Assembly: GCA_022841795.1 (NCBI GenBank)
Contig: JALHQU010000007.1
Location: 1-64,000, forward strand
Direction of reading: 5' to 3'
Origin: Fimbriiglobus sp.
Lineage (GTDB): Bacteria > Planctomycetota > Planctomycetia > Gemmatales > Gemmataceae
Length of the DNA: 64,000 nt
Part shown: positions 17,501 to 24,960 of the stretch, piece after piece
How positions within the stretch are numbered: the stretch's first letter is position 1
Layout of the letters: each line of letters begins with the position of its first letter
Made by a program: the position numbers and the translations under genes
The notes under the pieces: generated by a model
The model's input: only the letters and a program-made list of their open reading frames with translations
Told to the model about the DNA's origin: nothing
Databases searched by the model: none

Positions 17501-18077
17501 TCTGCTTCATCAGTTCGATGGCGGTGATCGCCACGCACTTGGCTTGCAGGATGTCGAAGCAGGTTTCGATGAGGATGGCGTCCACCCGCTCCTCAATCAT
17601 GACCCGGAGTTGCGCTCGGTACGCCTCGGCCAGGGTGTCGAAATCGACGTAGATGGCCGGGTCGGTGAGCGACGGCATCTTGGTGCCCGGCCCGACGCTG
17701 CCGACGACGAACCGCGGGCGGTCCTTCGTGCTGAACTTCGCGGCCACCTCTTTCGCCAGCCGGATGTTCTGGCGGTTGATTTCCTCCACCTTGTCGGCCA
17801 GGCCGAATTCGCCCAGCCCGATCGTGTTCGCGTTGAACGTGTTCGTCTCGACGGCGTCGCACCCGGCCTCGAAGTACCCGGCGTGGATCTCCCGAATCCA
17901 ATCCGGCTTCGTGTACACCAGCGCGTCGCTCAAGTTCATCAGCGACTTGCCGTTCGGCGCGTACCCCCAGTCCTTCTCCGCCGGCTTGTAGCGGTGCAAA
18001 CTGGTGCCCATGCCGCCGTCGAGAATCACGACACGTTCGTCGGCCAACTTCAGGAACGGGTGGTCGCAGGTCGGCAT
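14508..18077 (-). CDS. metH: Cobalamin-dependent methionine synthase
   Basis: A 1189-residue four-module MetH that methylates homocysteine to methionine with methyl-tetrahydrofolate via cobalamin. The homocysteine domain ends with the zinc Cys pair in I-I-G-G-C-C-G-T-T (about 299-307). The pterin-binding domain follows (V-G-E-R-T-N-T-N-G-S-R-K-F). The cobalamin domain carries the His ligand loop D-V-H-D-I-G-K-N (about 743-750). The C-terminal SAM-binding reactivation domain runs from about 920 to the end (A-D-R-T-T-V-L-Q, then R-F-A-F-G-Y-P-A-C-P). Length matches E. coli MetH (1227). A structured leader with a terminator-like hairpin lies upstream at 18195-18420, so expression may be controlled by attenuation. 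Confidence 0.97.
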   Translation of the reverse strand: MPTCDHPFLKLADERVVILDGGMGTSLHRYKPAEKDWGYAPNGKSLMNLSDALVYTKPDWIREIHAGYFEAGCDAVETNTFNANTIGLGEFGLADKVEEINRQNIRLAKEVAAKFSTKDRPRFVVGSVGPGTKMPSLTDPAIYVDFDTLAEAYRAQLRVMIEERVDAILIETCFDILQAKCVAITAIELMKQMGVRLPLMVQLTIIDANKKMLPGTDIPAGLVALDPIDEIDVIGMNCGVGPDLMLDDIKHLSRHCRKRISVLPNAGLPENRNGETYFPLDPQGLADWHERFVTEFGVNIIGGCCGTTADHLKVVADRIGGKRPATRNPVYLPMVSSLQTSQELVVDQKPLLVGERTNTNGSRKFKQLLEKEDWHGLVEMAQEQEREGVHLLDVCVDYVGRDGVRDMREVIKRYNAVLSKPMMLDSTETPVIEAALKLCSGKTILNSINLEDGRKTLDPKTKLAKKYGAGLVALTIDEKGQADTAEWKFEVAKRIYDIVVHEYGIPPSDLMFDPLVFPVSTGQEQTRKSAIATFEAIRLIKQKLPGCLTHVGLSNCSFGLNPYTRQVVNSVYLHYAIEYGLDSAILHASKIMPLASIDETGKELARRLLFDERVFDAAGNCTEDPLQLLIEHYADKKTESKKGQSLGDTIETRLKQAVIQGRRETLIADLDGAMLKYSPIDIINNVLLDGMKVVGDLFGSGQMQLPFVLQSAEVMKAAVAHLEKFMEKVEGQEKGKIVLATVKGDVHDIGKNLVDIILTNNGYKVYNLGIKQPVDAMIAEYQKTGADAIGMSGLLVKSTVIMKEDLVTLNDRGVNPPVILGGAALNRKYVEDDLTRIYKGRVFYGADAFDGLRIMDELMLKKKIARSSPALAATARGSESKATATLDSIDVATHHAPPAAYSAPLPARAPNLPRASDIPTPPFLGTRTFTAKMEDVFPYLNELTLFSTQWGFEKGGVDPKKYKEQIDGTARPALDRLKAFCLSENVLQPAATYGFFPAAAAGQTLSVYAADRTTVLQQFKFPRQDFGDFMCLSDYVEPLKDGKPVDYIGMMAVTVGHEVTRRCNQLRDANRYQDYLFLHGLGVESAEAFAEHFHKHLRAEWGIGGKDSPVIQKLFKGHYRGRRFAFGYPACPRLEDQTGLFQLIDPTQVGITLTEQFLLEPEQSTTAIVFHHPNAKYFNVKRGGEVEFE

Positions 18078-18194
18078 GGGTCACACTCGGCGGGCGGGGC
18101 GGGCAAATACGTCAGTGAAAAGATACGGGTGCTGAACAAGGGAATCTAGAACGGAACCGCGGGTTCGGGCCGCGCGTAACGTGAGAGGGAAAAT

Positions 18195-18232
18195 GCTCCC
18201 GCCCCGCTCCTTCCTTGGAGCGGGGCGGGAGC
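18195..18232 (-). terminator. Strong hairpin with terminator character in the metH leader
   Basis: Perfect 16-bp GC stem (18195-18210 with 18217-18232) and a 6-base loop. On the minus strand it is followed by ATTTTCCCTCT. It lies about 118 bases before the metH ATG, so it would end transcription ahead of the gene unless it is opened. Upstream (18233-18420) is further GC-rich, potentially paired sequence. Confidence 0.6.
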
Positions 18233-18446
18233 GGCGGGGCGTCCGTGCCCCGCCTCACGACTGGCGTTGGAGTGACGCACACCCCGTGAGCCGAGGGCAG
18301 CGGGGGAAGCGCTCCCGCTGCGCGACTCAGGTCACGTCCGTGCTAGCCCGCGTCATGCGGGCGGGGTGTGAAGGTCGGCCAGCGTCGTGATGGCTTGAGG
18401 TGAGGGTGCGGGCCGGAACCGGCCGGCAGCCCTCGGCGAGATCGAA

Positions 18447-18578
18447 TCAGATGGTGGTCGGTTCAGGAGGTCGGCCGCGGGCGAAGTCGCCCGGCGAGGG
18501 AGTCGGCCCGATGGCGAGAACATCGGGGGTCGTGCGGGTGGTGGCGGCGGTGCGATCGGTGAGGATCGTCGCTTTCAT
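18447..18578 (-). CDS. Small reading frame in the metH leader (43 residues, uncertain)
   Basis: ATG 18578 to TGA 18447, with GAGG about ten bases upstream. The product begins M-K-A-T-I-L-T-D-R-T and is rich in Thr and Pro. A sigma70-like promoter (18625-18652) lies 47 bases upstream, and the structured metH leader lies downstream on the same strand. It could be a leader peptide or a small protein. No Met or other regulatory codon run is visible, so a classic attenuation peptide is not obvious. Confidence 0.3.
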   Translation of the reverse strand: MKATILTDRTAATTRTTPDVLAIGPTPSPGDFARGRPPEPTTI

Positions 18579-18624
18579 CCCTGCATCCTCGGGGTGACGG
18601 GCCGGGGGTCGTTGGCTGGGCGAT

Positions 18625-18681
18625 AACTTAGCGATTGTGCCGGCCCGTGCAACCCAAATTTTGTGACACGCCTCTGTCACA
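18625..18681 (-). promoter_or_regulatory. Sigma70-like promoter with upstream palindromic operator
   Basis: On the minus strand, TTGCAC (complement of 18647-18652) and TAAGTT (complement of 18625-18630) are separated by 16 bases. Ten bases upstream of the -35 lies a perfect 7-bp inverted repeat, TGTGACA-N6-TGTCACA (18662-18681), a plausible activator or repressor site. Its spacing differs from CRP/FNR sites. It points toward the small frame at 18447-18578 and on to metH. Confidence 0.4.
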
Positions 18682-19235
18682 CCCCACACGCCGTTCAGCC
18701 TGATAATCCAGGGGTTTCGCGGCGTTTCCGCCGGTGAGACTCTTCCCCGTGTCGGACGGGGGGCGGACATTTTTGCGGGGGTGGCGGTTCGCGCCGGGCG
18801 ACGGAAGTTGTTGCGACGTGTGGGGCTTCCGGCCGCCGCCCGGACCGCCCGTGAAGGAATCCTCAAAAAAAGAAAAACCTCCACCTGTGCCGTTCCAGAC
18901 GCGATTGGGAACCCGCAGTTGAGCTGGGAGCCTCACACCCGCCTTTCGGATCCCACTACAGTCCCGCCGAAGCGGGGATGGGCTTGCGAGCCGCGAGTGT
19001 ATTTGAGAAGGCCCCCGTGCGGATTTTGTAGGTTCGCCAAATAGATGTCTGGCTCTCGAACACCGCAGAGGCACCCCAATGGTAGACCACACCAGGTGTC
19101 CGTACAAGGTGTTCCGCCGGTAACGCTCGCGGCCCGGCCGGAACCGCCGGCGCGTTCCCGCAACTCGCCCACAACTCCCGCCCCCGCGCAGCCGATACAG
19201 ACGATACGCGAACCCGGCGAATTGGATGAGTTGTC
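18653..19235. other. Gap with no convincing gene
   Basis: About 580 bases between the promoter-like site and the ThDP enzyme. Short open frames exist on both strands, but none has a ribosome site plus family resemblance. AT-richer patches occur at 18861-18887 (an A run) and 19011-19045. The function of this stretch, if any, was not identified. Confidence 0.5.
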
Positions 19236-21101
19236 ATGACCTGGACGTTCTCGCGGCGGGGGTTGTTGCAGACGGCGGCGGCGGTTGGGGCGGCGGCCGT
19301 CACCCCGGCGAGCACCCCGGCCGGCCCGCTCCGGCCACACAAGATGAGCGGGGCGAAGGCCATCGCCAGTTCGCTCTTGGCCCACGGCGTCGGGTGCGTG
19401 TTCGGCATTCCGGGTGCGCAAGAGAACGAGTTGTGGGACGAGTTCAAGGCGGTCGGCCTGCCGTACCTGCTCTGCACCCACGAGTTCAGCGCCGCGTGCA
19501 TGGCCGACGGGTACGCCCGCGCCACCGGCCGGCCGGGGGTGGTGTGCGTGGTGCCCGGCCCCGGCGTGACCAACACCCTCACCGGGCTGGGCGAAGCGCT
19601 GCTCGACTCGGTGCCGGTGGTGGCCGTCGTCGGCGACGTGGCGAACGGCGACAAGTACCGCCCGTTCCAGGTGCATTCGCTCGACACCGTCGCCCTGCTG
19701 AAGCCTGTGACCAAGTGCGTGCTGGCCGTGTCCGACGTGCGGCAGATCCCGGACGCCATCCGCCGCGCGTTCGCCACCGCCCAGGCCGGTGAGCCGGGGC
19801 CGGTGGCGGTGGTGGTGCCGTTCAACCTGCTCATCGAGATGACCGACGCGGGGGTGGCCGCTCCGGACGCCGTGGCCGTGCCGTTCGACGACGCGGCGTT
19901 CGCCAAGGCCATCGCCCTGCTGGCCGACCCGAAGCAGCGGGTGGGCATCTACGCCGGCTACGGGTGCATGGACTTCGCCGACTCGCTCGCCGCCGTCGCC
20001 GATCTGCTGCAAGCCCCGGTGGCCACCAGCGTGAGCGGCAAGGGGGTTATCCCCGAATGCCACCCGCTGGCGGTGGGGTGGGGGTACGGCCCGCACGCCT
20101 CCGAGGTGGCTGAGAAGGCGTTCGCCCTCGACCCGCTGCACCCGCTGCGGTCCGGGGTGACGACGCTGCTGGCCATCGGGGTGAAGTTCAGCGAGGTGAG
20201 CACCGGGTTCTACGGCAACCCGGCGGTGCGGCACGTCGTCCACGTGGATGCGAACGCGAACAACCTGGGCAAGGTGGTGCCGGCCGACGTGTGCGTCCAC
20301 GCCGACGCCGGCCTCTTCCTGTCGAAGTTGCTGGCGTGCGCGGACCGCCTCCGCCGCCCAGCCAACGGCCACCTCGTCGCCCGCATCAAGAAGCTGAAGT
20401 GCGACGCGGACAAGGCGGCCGACGCCGTCCCGCCGACGAAGTGCGGCATCGACCCGCTGCACCTGATCCGCACCCTGCGGCGGCACCTGCCGGACGACGC
20501 CCGGCTGTTCACCGACGTGACCGCCAGCGAACACCTGGCGGCCGAACACTACCGGGTGACCAAGCCGCGGACGTACTTCAACCCGGTGGACAACCAGAGC
20601 ATGGGGTGGAGCGTGCCGGCCGCGATCGGCGCCCTGCGGGCGTGCCCGGGGTCCACCGTGGCCACGCTCACCGGCGACGGCTGCCTGATGATGAGCCTGG
20701 TGGAGTTGAGTACGGCGGCGCGGGAGTGCCTGCCGGTGAAGGTGTTCGTGCTGGACGACCGGGCGTACCACTACATGCAGATGCTCCAGGAGCCGGCGTA
20801 CCGCCGCACCACCGCCACCCACCTGGCGAAGCTGGACTATCAGTCACTATCACACGGGCTGGGGCTGGCGTTCACCGAGGCGACCAAGCCGGACCACCTG
20901 GACGGCGTGGTCCGCGGGGCGCTGGCCCACACCGGGCCGGTGCTGGTGCGGATCGCCACCGACTACGGTGACCGCAAGATCCGCTGGATCGAGGCGGTGC
21001 GGGATCGGTTCACGAAGGAGCTGACGCCGGCGCAGAAGGCCCGGTTCCTGGCCCGCATCGCCGCCCGCGAGGTGGGTCTGCGGCACCGCGAGAGCGATTG
21101 A
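19236..21101 (+). CDS. Tat-exported thiamine-diphosphate enzyme (acetolactate synthase-like)
   Basis: A 621-residue ThDP-dependent decarboxylase/ligase of the acetolactate-synthase superfamily, with a twin-arginine signal in front (F-S-R-R-G-L-L-Q-T-A-A-A at residues 6-17). The N-terminal PYR domain has the activating Glu in T-H-E-F-S-A-A-C and the following G-Y-A-R-A-T-G-R-P-G. The central domain is Rossmann-like. The C-terminal PP domain has G-D-G-C-L-M near residue 480 and V-L-D-D-R-A about 25 residues on, the Mg/ThDP motif with Asp replacing the usual Asn. It looks complete. Substrate unknown. Export through Tat would require ThDP loading in the cytoplasm. No subunit or partner gene is adjacent. 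Confidence 0.85.
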   Translation: MTWTFSRRGLLQTAAAVGAAAVTPASTPAGPLRPHKMSGAKAIASSLLAHGVGCVFGIPGAQENELWDEFKAVGLPYLLCTHEFSAACMADGYARATGRPGVVCVVPGPGVTNTLTGLGEALLDSVPVVAVVGDVANGDKYRPFQVHSLDTVALLKPVTKCVLAVSDVRQIPDAIRRAFATAQAGEPGPVAVVVPFNLLIEMTDAGVAAPDAVAVPFDDAAFAKAIALLADPKQRVGIYAGYGCMDFADSLAAVADLLQAPVATSVSGKGVIPECHPLAVGWGYGPHASEVAEKAFALDPLHPLRSGVTTLLAIGVKFSEVSTGFYGNPAVRHVVHVDANANNLGKVVPADVCVHADAGLFLSKLLACADRLRRPANGHLVARIKKLKCDADKAADAVPPTKCGIDPLHLIRTLRRHLPDDARLFTDVTASEHLAAEHYRVTKPRTYFNPVDNQSMGWSVPAAIGALRACPGSTVATLTGDGCLMMSLVELSTAARECLPVKVFVLDDRAYHYMQMLQEPAYRRTTATHLAKLDYQSLSHGLGLAFTEATKPDHLDGVVRGALAHTGPVLVRIATDYGDRKIRWIEAVRDRFTKELTPAQKARFLARIAAREVGLRHRESD

Positions 21102-21137
21102 GTTGACCCGCCCCGCCGCACCGGGTACCGTCAGGGT

Positions 21138-21593
21138 ATGACTCACTCAGTACCCACAGAAGCCGATGCGGTTCTGGCCGGCTTCGCCACAGGGCCAGTG
21201 CCACCACCGGCCGCAGACGACGGGAAGTACACGCTGGAGCGGGCACTCCGCATCCTCCGGGACGGGGCGGGACCTGACGATCGGTTACCGATCACCGCCG
21301 AGGTGCGGCGGATCGTGGCTATCCACGAGCAGTACTTCACCGAACGGCTGGGGGGCACGCCGCCGGCCGCGAGTTACATGCATAACATTTGGGTCGAACA
21401 GACCCTCGCCGCCCACCTGCCGGGCCAGCACGTCGTGTACGTCCATGACGACCAGGGGGTGGCGGTGCTGACCGTCGGGCTAGACGCGATGTCCGAACTG
21501 TTCAGAGTGATGCCCGTCGGGCGAAAGCCGCCCGTCTCCGTCACCTACGTCGAGCCGGCGCCCGCCGCCGATGCCTTCCTGATGGCCCGTTGA
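21138..21593 (+). CDS. Hypothetical 151-residue protein coupled to a retropepsin-like gene
   Basis: No known family. A soluble protein without signal peptide. The central part (I-H-E-Q-Y-F-T-E-R-L, then Y-V-H-D-D-Q-G-V-A-V-L) suggests an alpha/beta fold. Its TGA overlaps the ATG of the next gene by one base (TGATG at 21591-21595), so the two are translationally coupled and probably work together. It begins 36 bases after the ThDP enzyme. Confidence 0.72.
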   Translation: MTHSVPTEADAVLAGFATGPVPPPAADDGKYTLERALRILRDGAGPDDRLPITAEVRRIVAIHEQYFTERLGGTPPAASYMHNIWVEQTLAAHLPGQHVVYVHDDQGVAVLTVGLDAMSELFRVMPVGRKPPVSVTYVEPAPAADAFLMAR

Positions 21594-22060
21594 TGCCCAC
21601 CATCACACTCCCGATCCGCCTCGTCACCGACCTCGGCGCGCCGCCGGAACCGATCCGCCGAATTCACCACGCACGGACTGCCCTGTGGCTGCAAAACGAC
21701 CGCGGCGACTTCGCCGAGTGCAAACGTGCCGTCATCGACACGGGTTCCAGCTACACCCAGATCAGCGCCACCCTCGCCCGTTCGCTGAACATCCCGTTCC
21801 CGGCCGAGAACTCGGTTCTGAACCAGACGACGGCTGCCGGCGGGCGGGCGGTCCGCGTACACGACGGCGAGCTGCGGGTGCGGTTCCCGCCACTGCCGGA
21901 TCACACCTTCCGCCTGTACTGCTTGTTCGTCGAAGAACTGCCGCCGAGCGTGCCCGTCCTGATCGGGTTGCATGACACGCTCGAACTGTTCCGGCTCACG
22001 TTCGACGGCCGACCCGCCCCCGCCGCGCCGGTCGGCCAGATCACTCTGGAAACCGTGTGA
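21593..22060 (+). CDS. Retropepsin-like aspartic protease domain protein
   Basis: A 155-residue protein with a single retroviral-type aspartic protease motif, A-V-I-D-T-G-S-S-Y-T, near residue 47, and the matching hydrophobic V-L-I-G-L-H-D near residue 121 (the usual hydrophobic-hydrophobic-G flap partner). One motif per chain means it would act as a homodimer. No signal peptide or membrane segment. Coupled by a one-base stop/start overlap to the upstream 151-residue protein, which could be its substrate or regulator. Proteolytic activity is inferred only from the motif. Confidence 0.72.
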   Translation: MPTITLPIRLVTDLGAPPEPIRRIHHARTALWLQNDRGDFAECKRAVIDTGSSYTQISATLARSLNIPFPAENSVLNQTTAAGGRAVRVHDGELRVRFPPLPDHTFRLYCLFVEELPPSVPVLIGLHDTLELFRLTFDGRPAPAAPVGQITLETV

Positions 22061-22075
22061 GGCCGGCGGTGCGGG

Positions 22076-22486
22076 CTACTCCTTCTTCCGGGTGGCGGTG
22101 ATCTTGTGCGACCGCGGGGTCTCGTCGAACGCGGTCGGGCGGGGGTCCTTGCTGCCGGCGGCGATGTTCACCGTCAGCGTGCCGTTCTCGATGCTGAACA
22201 CGCCCAACTGCCACGTCTGCCCCTCGTCGTCCGACCAGTCGAGCGTCTTCGGGCTGGCCGTCGGGTCGATGCGGTACAGCCCGCGGCGGCTCGGGTTCTT
22301 CAGGTCGCCGCCGCCGGCGGTGCCGTCCTCCTTGAACCACCAAATGCGGGCCTTCTGTTCCGGTTCGAGCCACTCGCCTACCAGTTCCTCCGTATCCCGG
22401 TTCTTCTTCACCCCCTTCGGCACCGGGGCGGCGACTACCCCCACGGCCGTGAGGGATGCGAGCGTGATCCAGGCGGAGCGGGTCAT
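22076..22486 (-). CDS. Exported TIGR03067-like domain protein
   Basis: A 136-residue secreted protein with an N-terminal signal (A-W-I-T-L-A-S-L-T-A-V-G-V-V-A-A). The rest resembles the lipocalin-like TIGR03067 domain of planctomycetes: E-L-V-G-E-W, a turn with G-L-Y-R-I-D-P, then S-I-E-N-G-T-L-T-V and a final R-P-T-A-F-D. The function of the domain is not known; in this window it is also fused three times to a sigma factor (58863-60965). Convergent with the retropepsin gene, with 15 bp between stops. Confidence 0.72.
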   Translation of the reverse strand: MTRSAWITLASLTAVGVVAAPVPKGVKKNRDTEELVGEWLEPEQKARIWWFKEDGTAGGGDLKNPSRRGLYRIDPTASPKTLDWSDDEGQTWQLGVFSIENGTLTVNIAAGSKDPRPTAFDETPRSHKITATRKKE

Positions 22487-22632
22487 GGCGGGCCTCCGGG
22501 TGTCTGCTATTTAGTCTAACTGCAATCGGTCCGACGGGGGCGACAGAAAATGCCGGAACCGGCCGAATCCCCCGGTGGACTCGGACCCGTCCGGTCCGGT
22601 ATGTTGATATCGGACGACCGAGAGGTGCGATC

Positions 22633-22854
22633 ATGACTCACACGATTGACGCCAGCGGACTGACACCGGAAGCAGTGCAACTGGTGGAATCGCTCGTGCA
22701 GATGCTCCAGGTGAAGACCCCGTCACCGACGCCAAACCAGCTCGACCCGAACGGTTGGTCGGACAGGTTCGATGCCTGGGTGGACAGCCAGCCGAGCACG
22801 CCCGCCCACTTGGACGACAGCCGCGAATCCATTTACGAAGGGCGCGGTTCATGA
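22633..22854 (+). CDS. Antitoxin-like small protein without a toxin partner
   Basis: A 73-residue acidic protein ending D-D-S-R-E-S-I-Y-E-G-R-G, a C-terminal signature I associate with VapB-type antitoxins paired with PIN toxins in planctomycetes and cyanobacteria. AGAGGTG lies 6-12 bases upstream of the ATG. An ATG overlapping its stop (ATGA at 22851-22854) marks where the toxin would start. That frame runs only 33 codons and shows no PIN motif, so the toxin is missing or decayed. Compare the intact pair at 37113-37810. Confidence 0.6.
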   Translation: MTHTIDASGLTPEAVQLVESLVQMLQVKTPSPTPNQLDPNGWSDRFDAWVDSQPSTPAHLDDSRESIYEGRGS

Positions 22855-22936
22855 TCGCGCCAGGCACCTCCCCGCAACCGTTCGATACCCCAAACCTGCC
22901 CGGCTCTCCGCTCCGTAACCGCCACCCGAGGTTTTC

Positions 22937-24187
22937 ATGCTCTGCCTGTTGATCGCCGCGGCGCTCGCCCCGGCCGCCAACCCCGCCGACGCGCTCCCGA
23001 GCTGGAAGGAGTTCCGCGGGCCGGACGGGGTCGGGCACTACACCGGCCCGTCCGTGCCGACCAAGTGGGGCACCGACACGAACGTGGCGTGGAAGACGGA
23101 CCTCCCCGGCCTCGGCTGGTCGTCACCCATCCTGATGAGCGGCAAGCTGTACCTGACCACCGCCGTGCCGAAGGGCGACGACCACGAGCTGCGGGCGTTA
23201 TGCGTGGACGCCAAGACCGGGGCGATCGAATGGGACAAGCTGGTGTTCACCGAGGACGGCAAGGCCACCCCGCAGCCGCACAAGAAGAACAGCCACGCCA
23301 GCCCGACGCCGGTGACGGACGGCGAACGCATCTTCGTCCACTTCGGGCACATGGGCACCGCCTGCTACGACCCGAAGGGCACCCAACTGTGGGCCACCCA
23401 GGAGTACGCCTACAAGCCGGTCCACGGGAACGGCGGGTCGCCCATCCTGGTCGGCGACAAGCTGGTGTTCAGCTGCGACGGCGGGGACGAGCAGTTCGTC
23501 GTCGCCCTGGACGCCAAGACCGGCAGCCGCAAGTGGAAGACCGACCGGAAGAGCAAGGCGGGGATGAAGTTCTCGTTCACCACCGCCCAGCTCATCGACC
23601 ACAACGGCACCAAGCTGATCGTCAGCCCGGCGAGCGACTTCGTCGCCGCCTACGACCCGGACAGCGGGGCCGAGGTGTGGCGGGCGAACTACCCGGCCGC
23701 CGGCTGGTCGCTCATCTGCCGGCCGGTGTACGCCGCCGGGCTGGTGGTCGTCTCCACCGGGTACATGACCCAGCACCTGATCGCCGTGGACCCGTCCGGC
23801 AAGGGGGATGTGACCGCCACTCACGTGAAGTGGACGTACAAGAAGCACGCCCCGAACACCCCCACCCCGCTGGCCGTCGGCGACGAACTGTACGCCGTGT
23901 CGGACAAGGGGACGATGGCCTGCCTGGACCCCAAGACCGGCAAGGTCCACTGGGAGGAGCGGCTGAAGGGCGGGGCGTACTCGGCCTCCCCGCTGCTGCT
24001 CAACGGCAAGATTTTCGTCACCAGCGAGTCCGGGGTCGGGCTGGTGATCGAGCCGGGCACGAAGGGGCTGAGCGTGATCGCGGAGAACGACCTGAAGGAG
24101 AAGACGTTCGCCACGTTCGTGCCGGCCGGCGGGGCGCTGTTCGTGCGGACCGAGTCGAAGCTGTACAAGTTTGCGGAGGGGAAATAG
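22937..24187 (+). CDS. Exported PQQ-like beta-propeller protein
   Basis: A 416-residue secreted propeller with a 15-20 residue signal peptide (M-L-C-L-L-I-A-A-A-L-A-P-A-A), then W-K-E-F-R-G-P-D-G-V-G, the same opening motif as the 5952-7226 propeller. Repeated D-A-K-T-G and W-blade motifs run to the end (D-P-K-T-G-K-V-H-W). GAGG is upstream of ATG 22937. It heads a run of same-strand genes (24203, 24961, 25588, 27888) with gaps of 3-15 bp, so it is likely the first gene of an operon, although the functions look unrelated. Confidence 0.84.
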   Translation: MLCLLIAAALAPAANPADALPSWKEFRGPDGVGHYTGPSVPTKWGTDTNVAWKTDLPGLGWSSPILMSGKLYLTTAVPKGDDHELRALCVDAKTGAIEWDKLVFTEDGKATPQPHKKNSHASPTPVTDGERIFVHFGHMGTACYDPKGTQLWATQEYAYKPVHGNGGSPILVGDKLVFSCDGGDEQFVVALDAKTGSRKWKTDRKSKAGMKFSFTTAQLIDHNGTKLIVSPASDFVAAYDPDSGAEVWRANYPAAGWSLICRPVYAAGLVVVSTGYMTQHLIAVDPSGKGDVTATHVKWTYKKHAPNTPTPLAVGDELYAVSDKGTMACLDPKTGKVHWEERLKGGAYSASPLLLNGKIFVTSESGVGLVIEPGTKGLSVIAENDLKEKTFATFVPAGGALFVRTESKLYKFAEGK

Positions 24188-24202
24188 CCCGGAGGAACGC
24201 CC

Positions 24203-24952
24203 ATGCTCGGCTGGCTGTTCGGCGGCTGCCCGGTGGACCCGGCGGCGAAGGGGTGGATCGAGGAGCGGCTGCTCTGGCTCCGCGACGAGTTCGGGGCCGA
24301 CGACCTGTACGCCGACAACACCGTGCTGCCGACGCCCGAGTTCTTCCCCGATCGGTTCGACGGCACCCGCGAGAGCGTGCGAGTGCTGTACCGCCGGGTG
24401 TGCGAATACATGGGGGTGGACGAGGACAAGGTGCGGCTGAAGTTCTTCCGCGGGGCGTCCGGCGGCTTCCACCTGGTGGACGAGAGCGGCCAGGTGGTGC
24501 CGACCACCCCGGCCGGCACCTACACCCCCGATGTCATCCGCCTGAACCTGGACGAGGTCGCCGACCCGATGAGCCTGGTCGGCACCCTGGCGCACGAGCT
24601 GGCCCACGAGCGGCTGCTCGGCGAGGACCGGGTCATGGGCGAGGTGTACGACAACGAGCTGCTCACCGACCTGACCGTCTGTTTCAAGGGGCTGGGCGTG
24701 TTCCTGGCGAACGTGCCGCGGAACTACGCCTCGCAGGACACCCGGTGGCCGGGCACGGACCTGCGGAAGCCGGAGTACATGACCCCGCCCATGTTCGGGT
24801 ACGCTCTCGGCCTGCTCGCCTGGGTGCGGGGCGTGCCGAACCCGCCGTGGCTGAGCCACCTGAAGTACGGGGTGCGGGGCGAGTTCAAGCAGGCCGTGCG
24901 GTTCCTGAGCAAGGGCGGGAACACCCCGCTCAAGCCGATCCGCCGGCGGTAG
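24203..24952 (+). CDS. Putative zinc-metallopeptidase-like protein (HELAH)
   Basis: A 249-residue cytoplasmic protein of no recognised family. T-L-A-H-E-L-A-H-E-R-L near residue 133 gives a zincin-type HExxH, and D-N-E-L-L-T-D-L-T about 22 residues on could supply the third ligand (E or D). This suggests a minimal metallopeptidase or a metal-binding remnant. GGAGG lies nine bases upstream of ATG 24203. It sits between the propeller (gap 15 bp) and RNase H (gap 8 bp), so it is probably co-transcribed. Confidence 0.68.
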   Translation: MLGWLFGGCPVDPAAKGWIEERLLWLRDEFGADDLYADNTVLPTPEFFPDRFDGTRESVRVLYRRVCEYMGVDEDKVRLKFFRGASGGFHLVDESGQVVPTTPAGTYTPDVIRLNLDEVADPMSLVGTLAHELAHERLLGEDRVMGEVYDNELLTDLTVCFKGLGVFLANVPRNYASQDTRWPGTDLRKPEYMTPPMFGYALGLLAWVRGVPNPPWLSHLKYGVRGEFKQAVRFLSKGGNTPLKPIRRR

Positions 24953-24960
24953 GAGTGCCC

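Noticed and set aside
18233-18420. Cobalamin or SAH riboswitch upstream of metH
   Set aside because: Manual comparison with the B12 box, the GCCACTG core and the SAH consensus gave only scattered matches. Kept as an unclassified structured leader.
18662-18681. CRP/FNR binding site
   Set aside because: The half sites TGTGA and TCACA are present, but the spacer is 10 bases, not 6 (CRP) or 4 (FNR).
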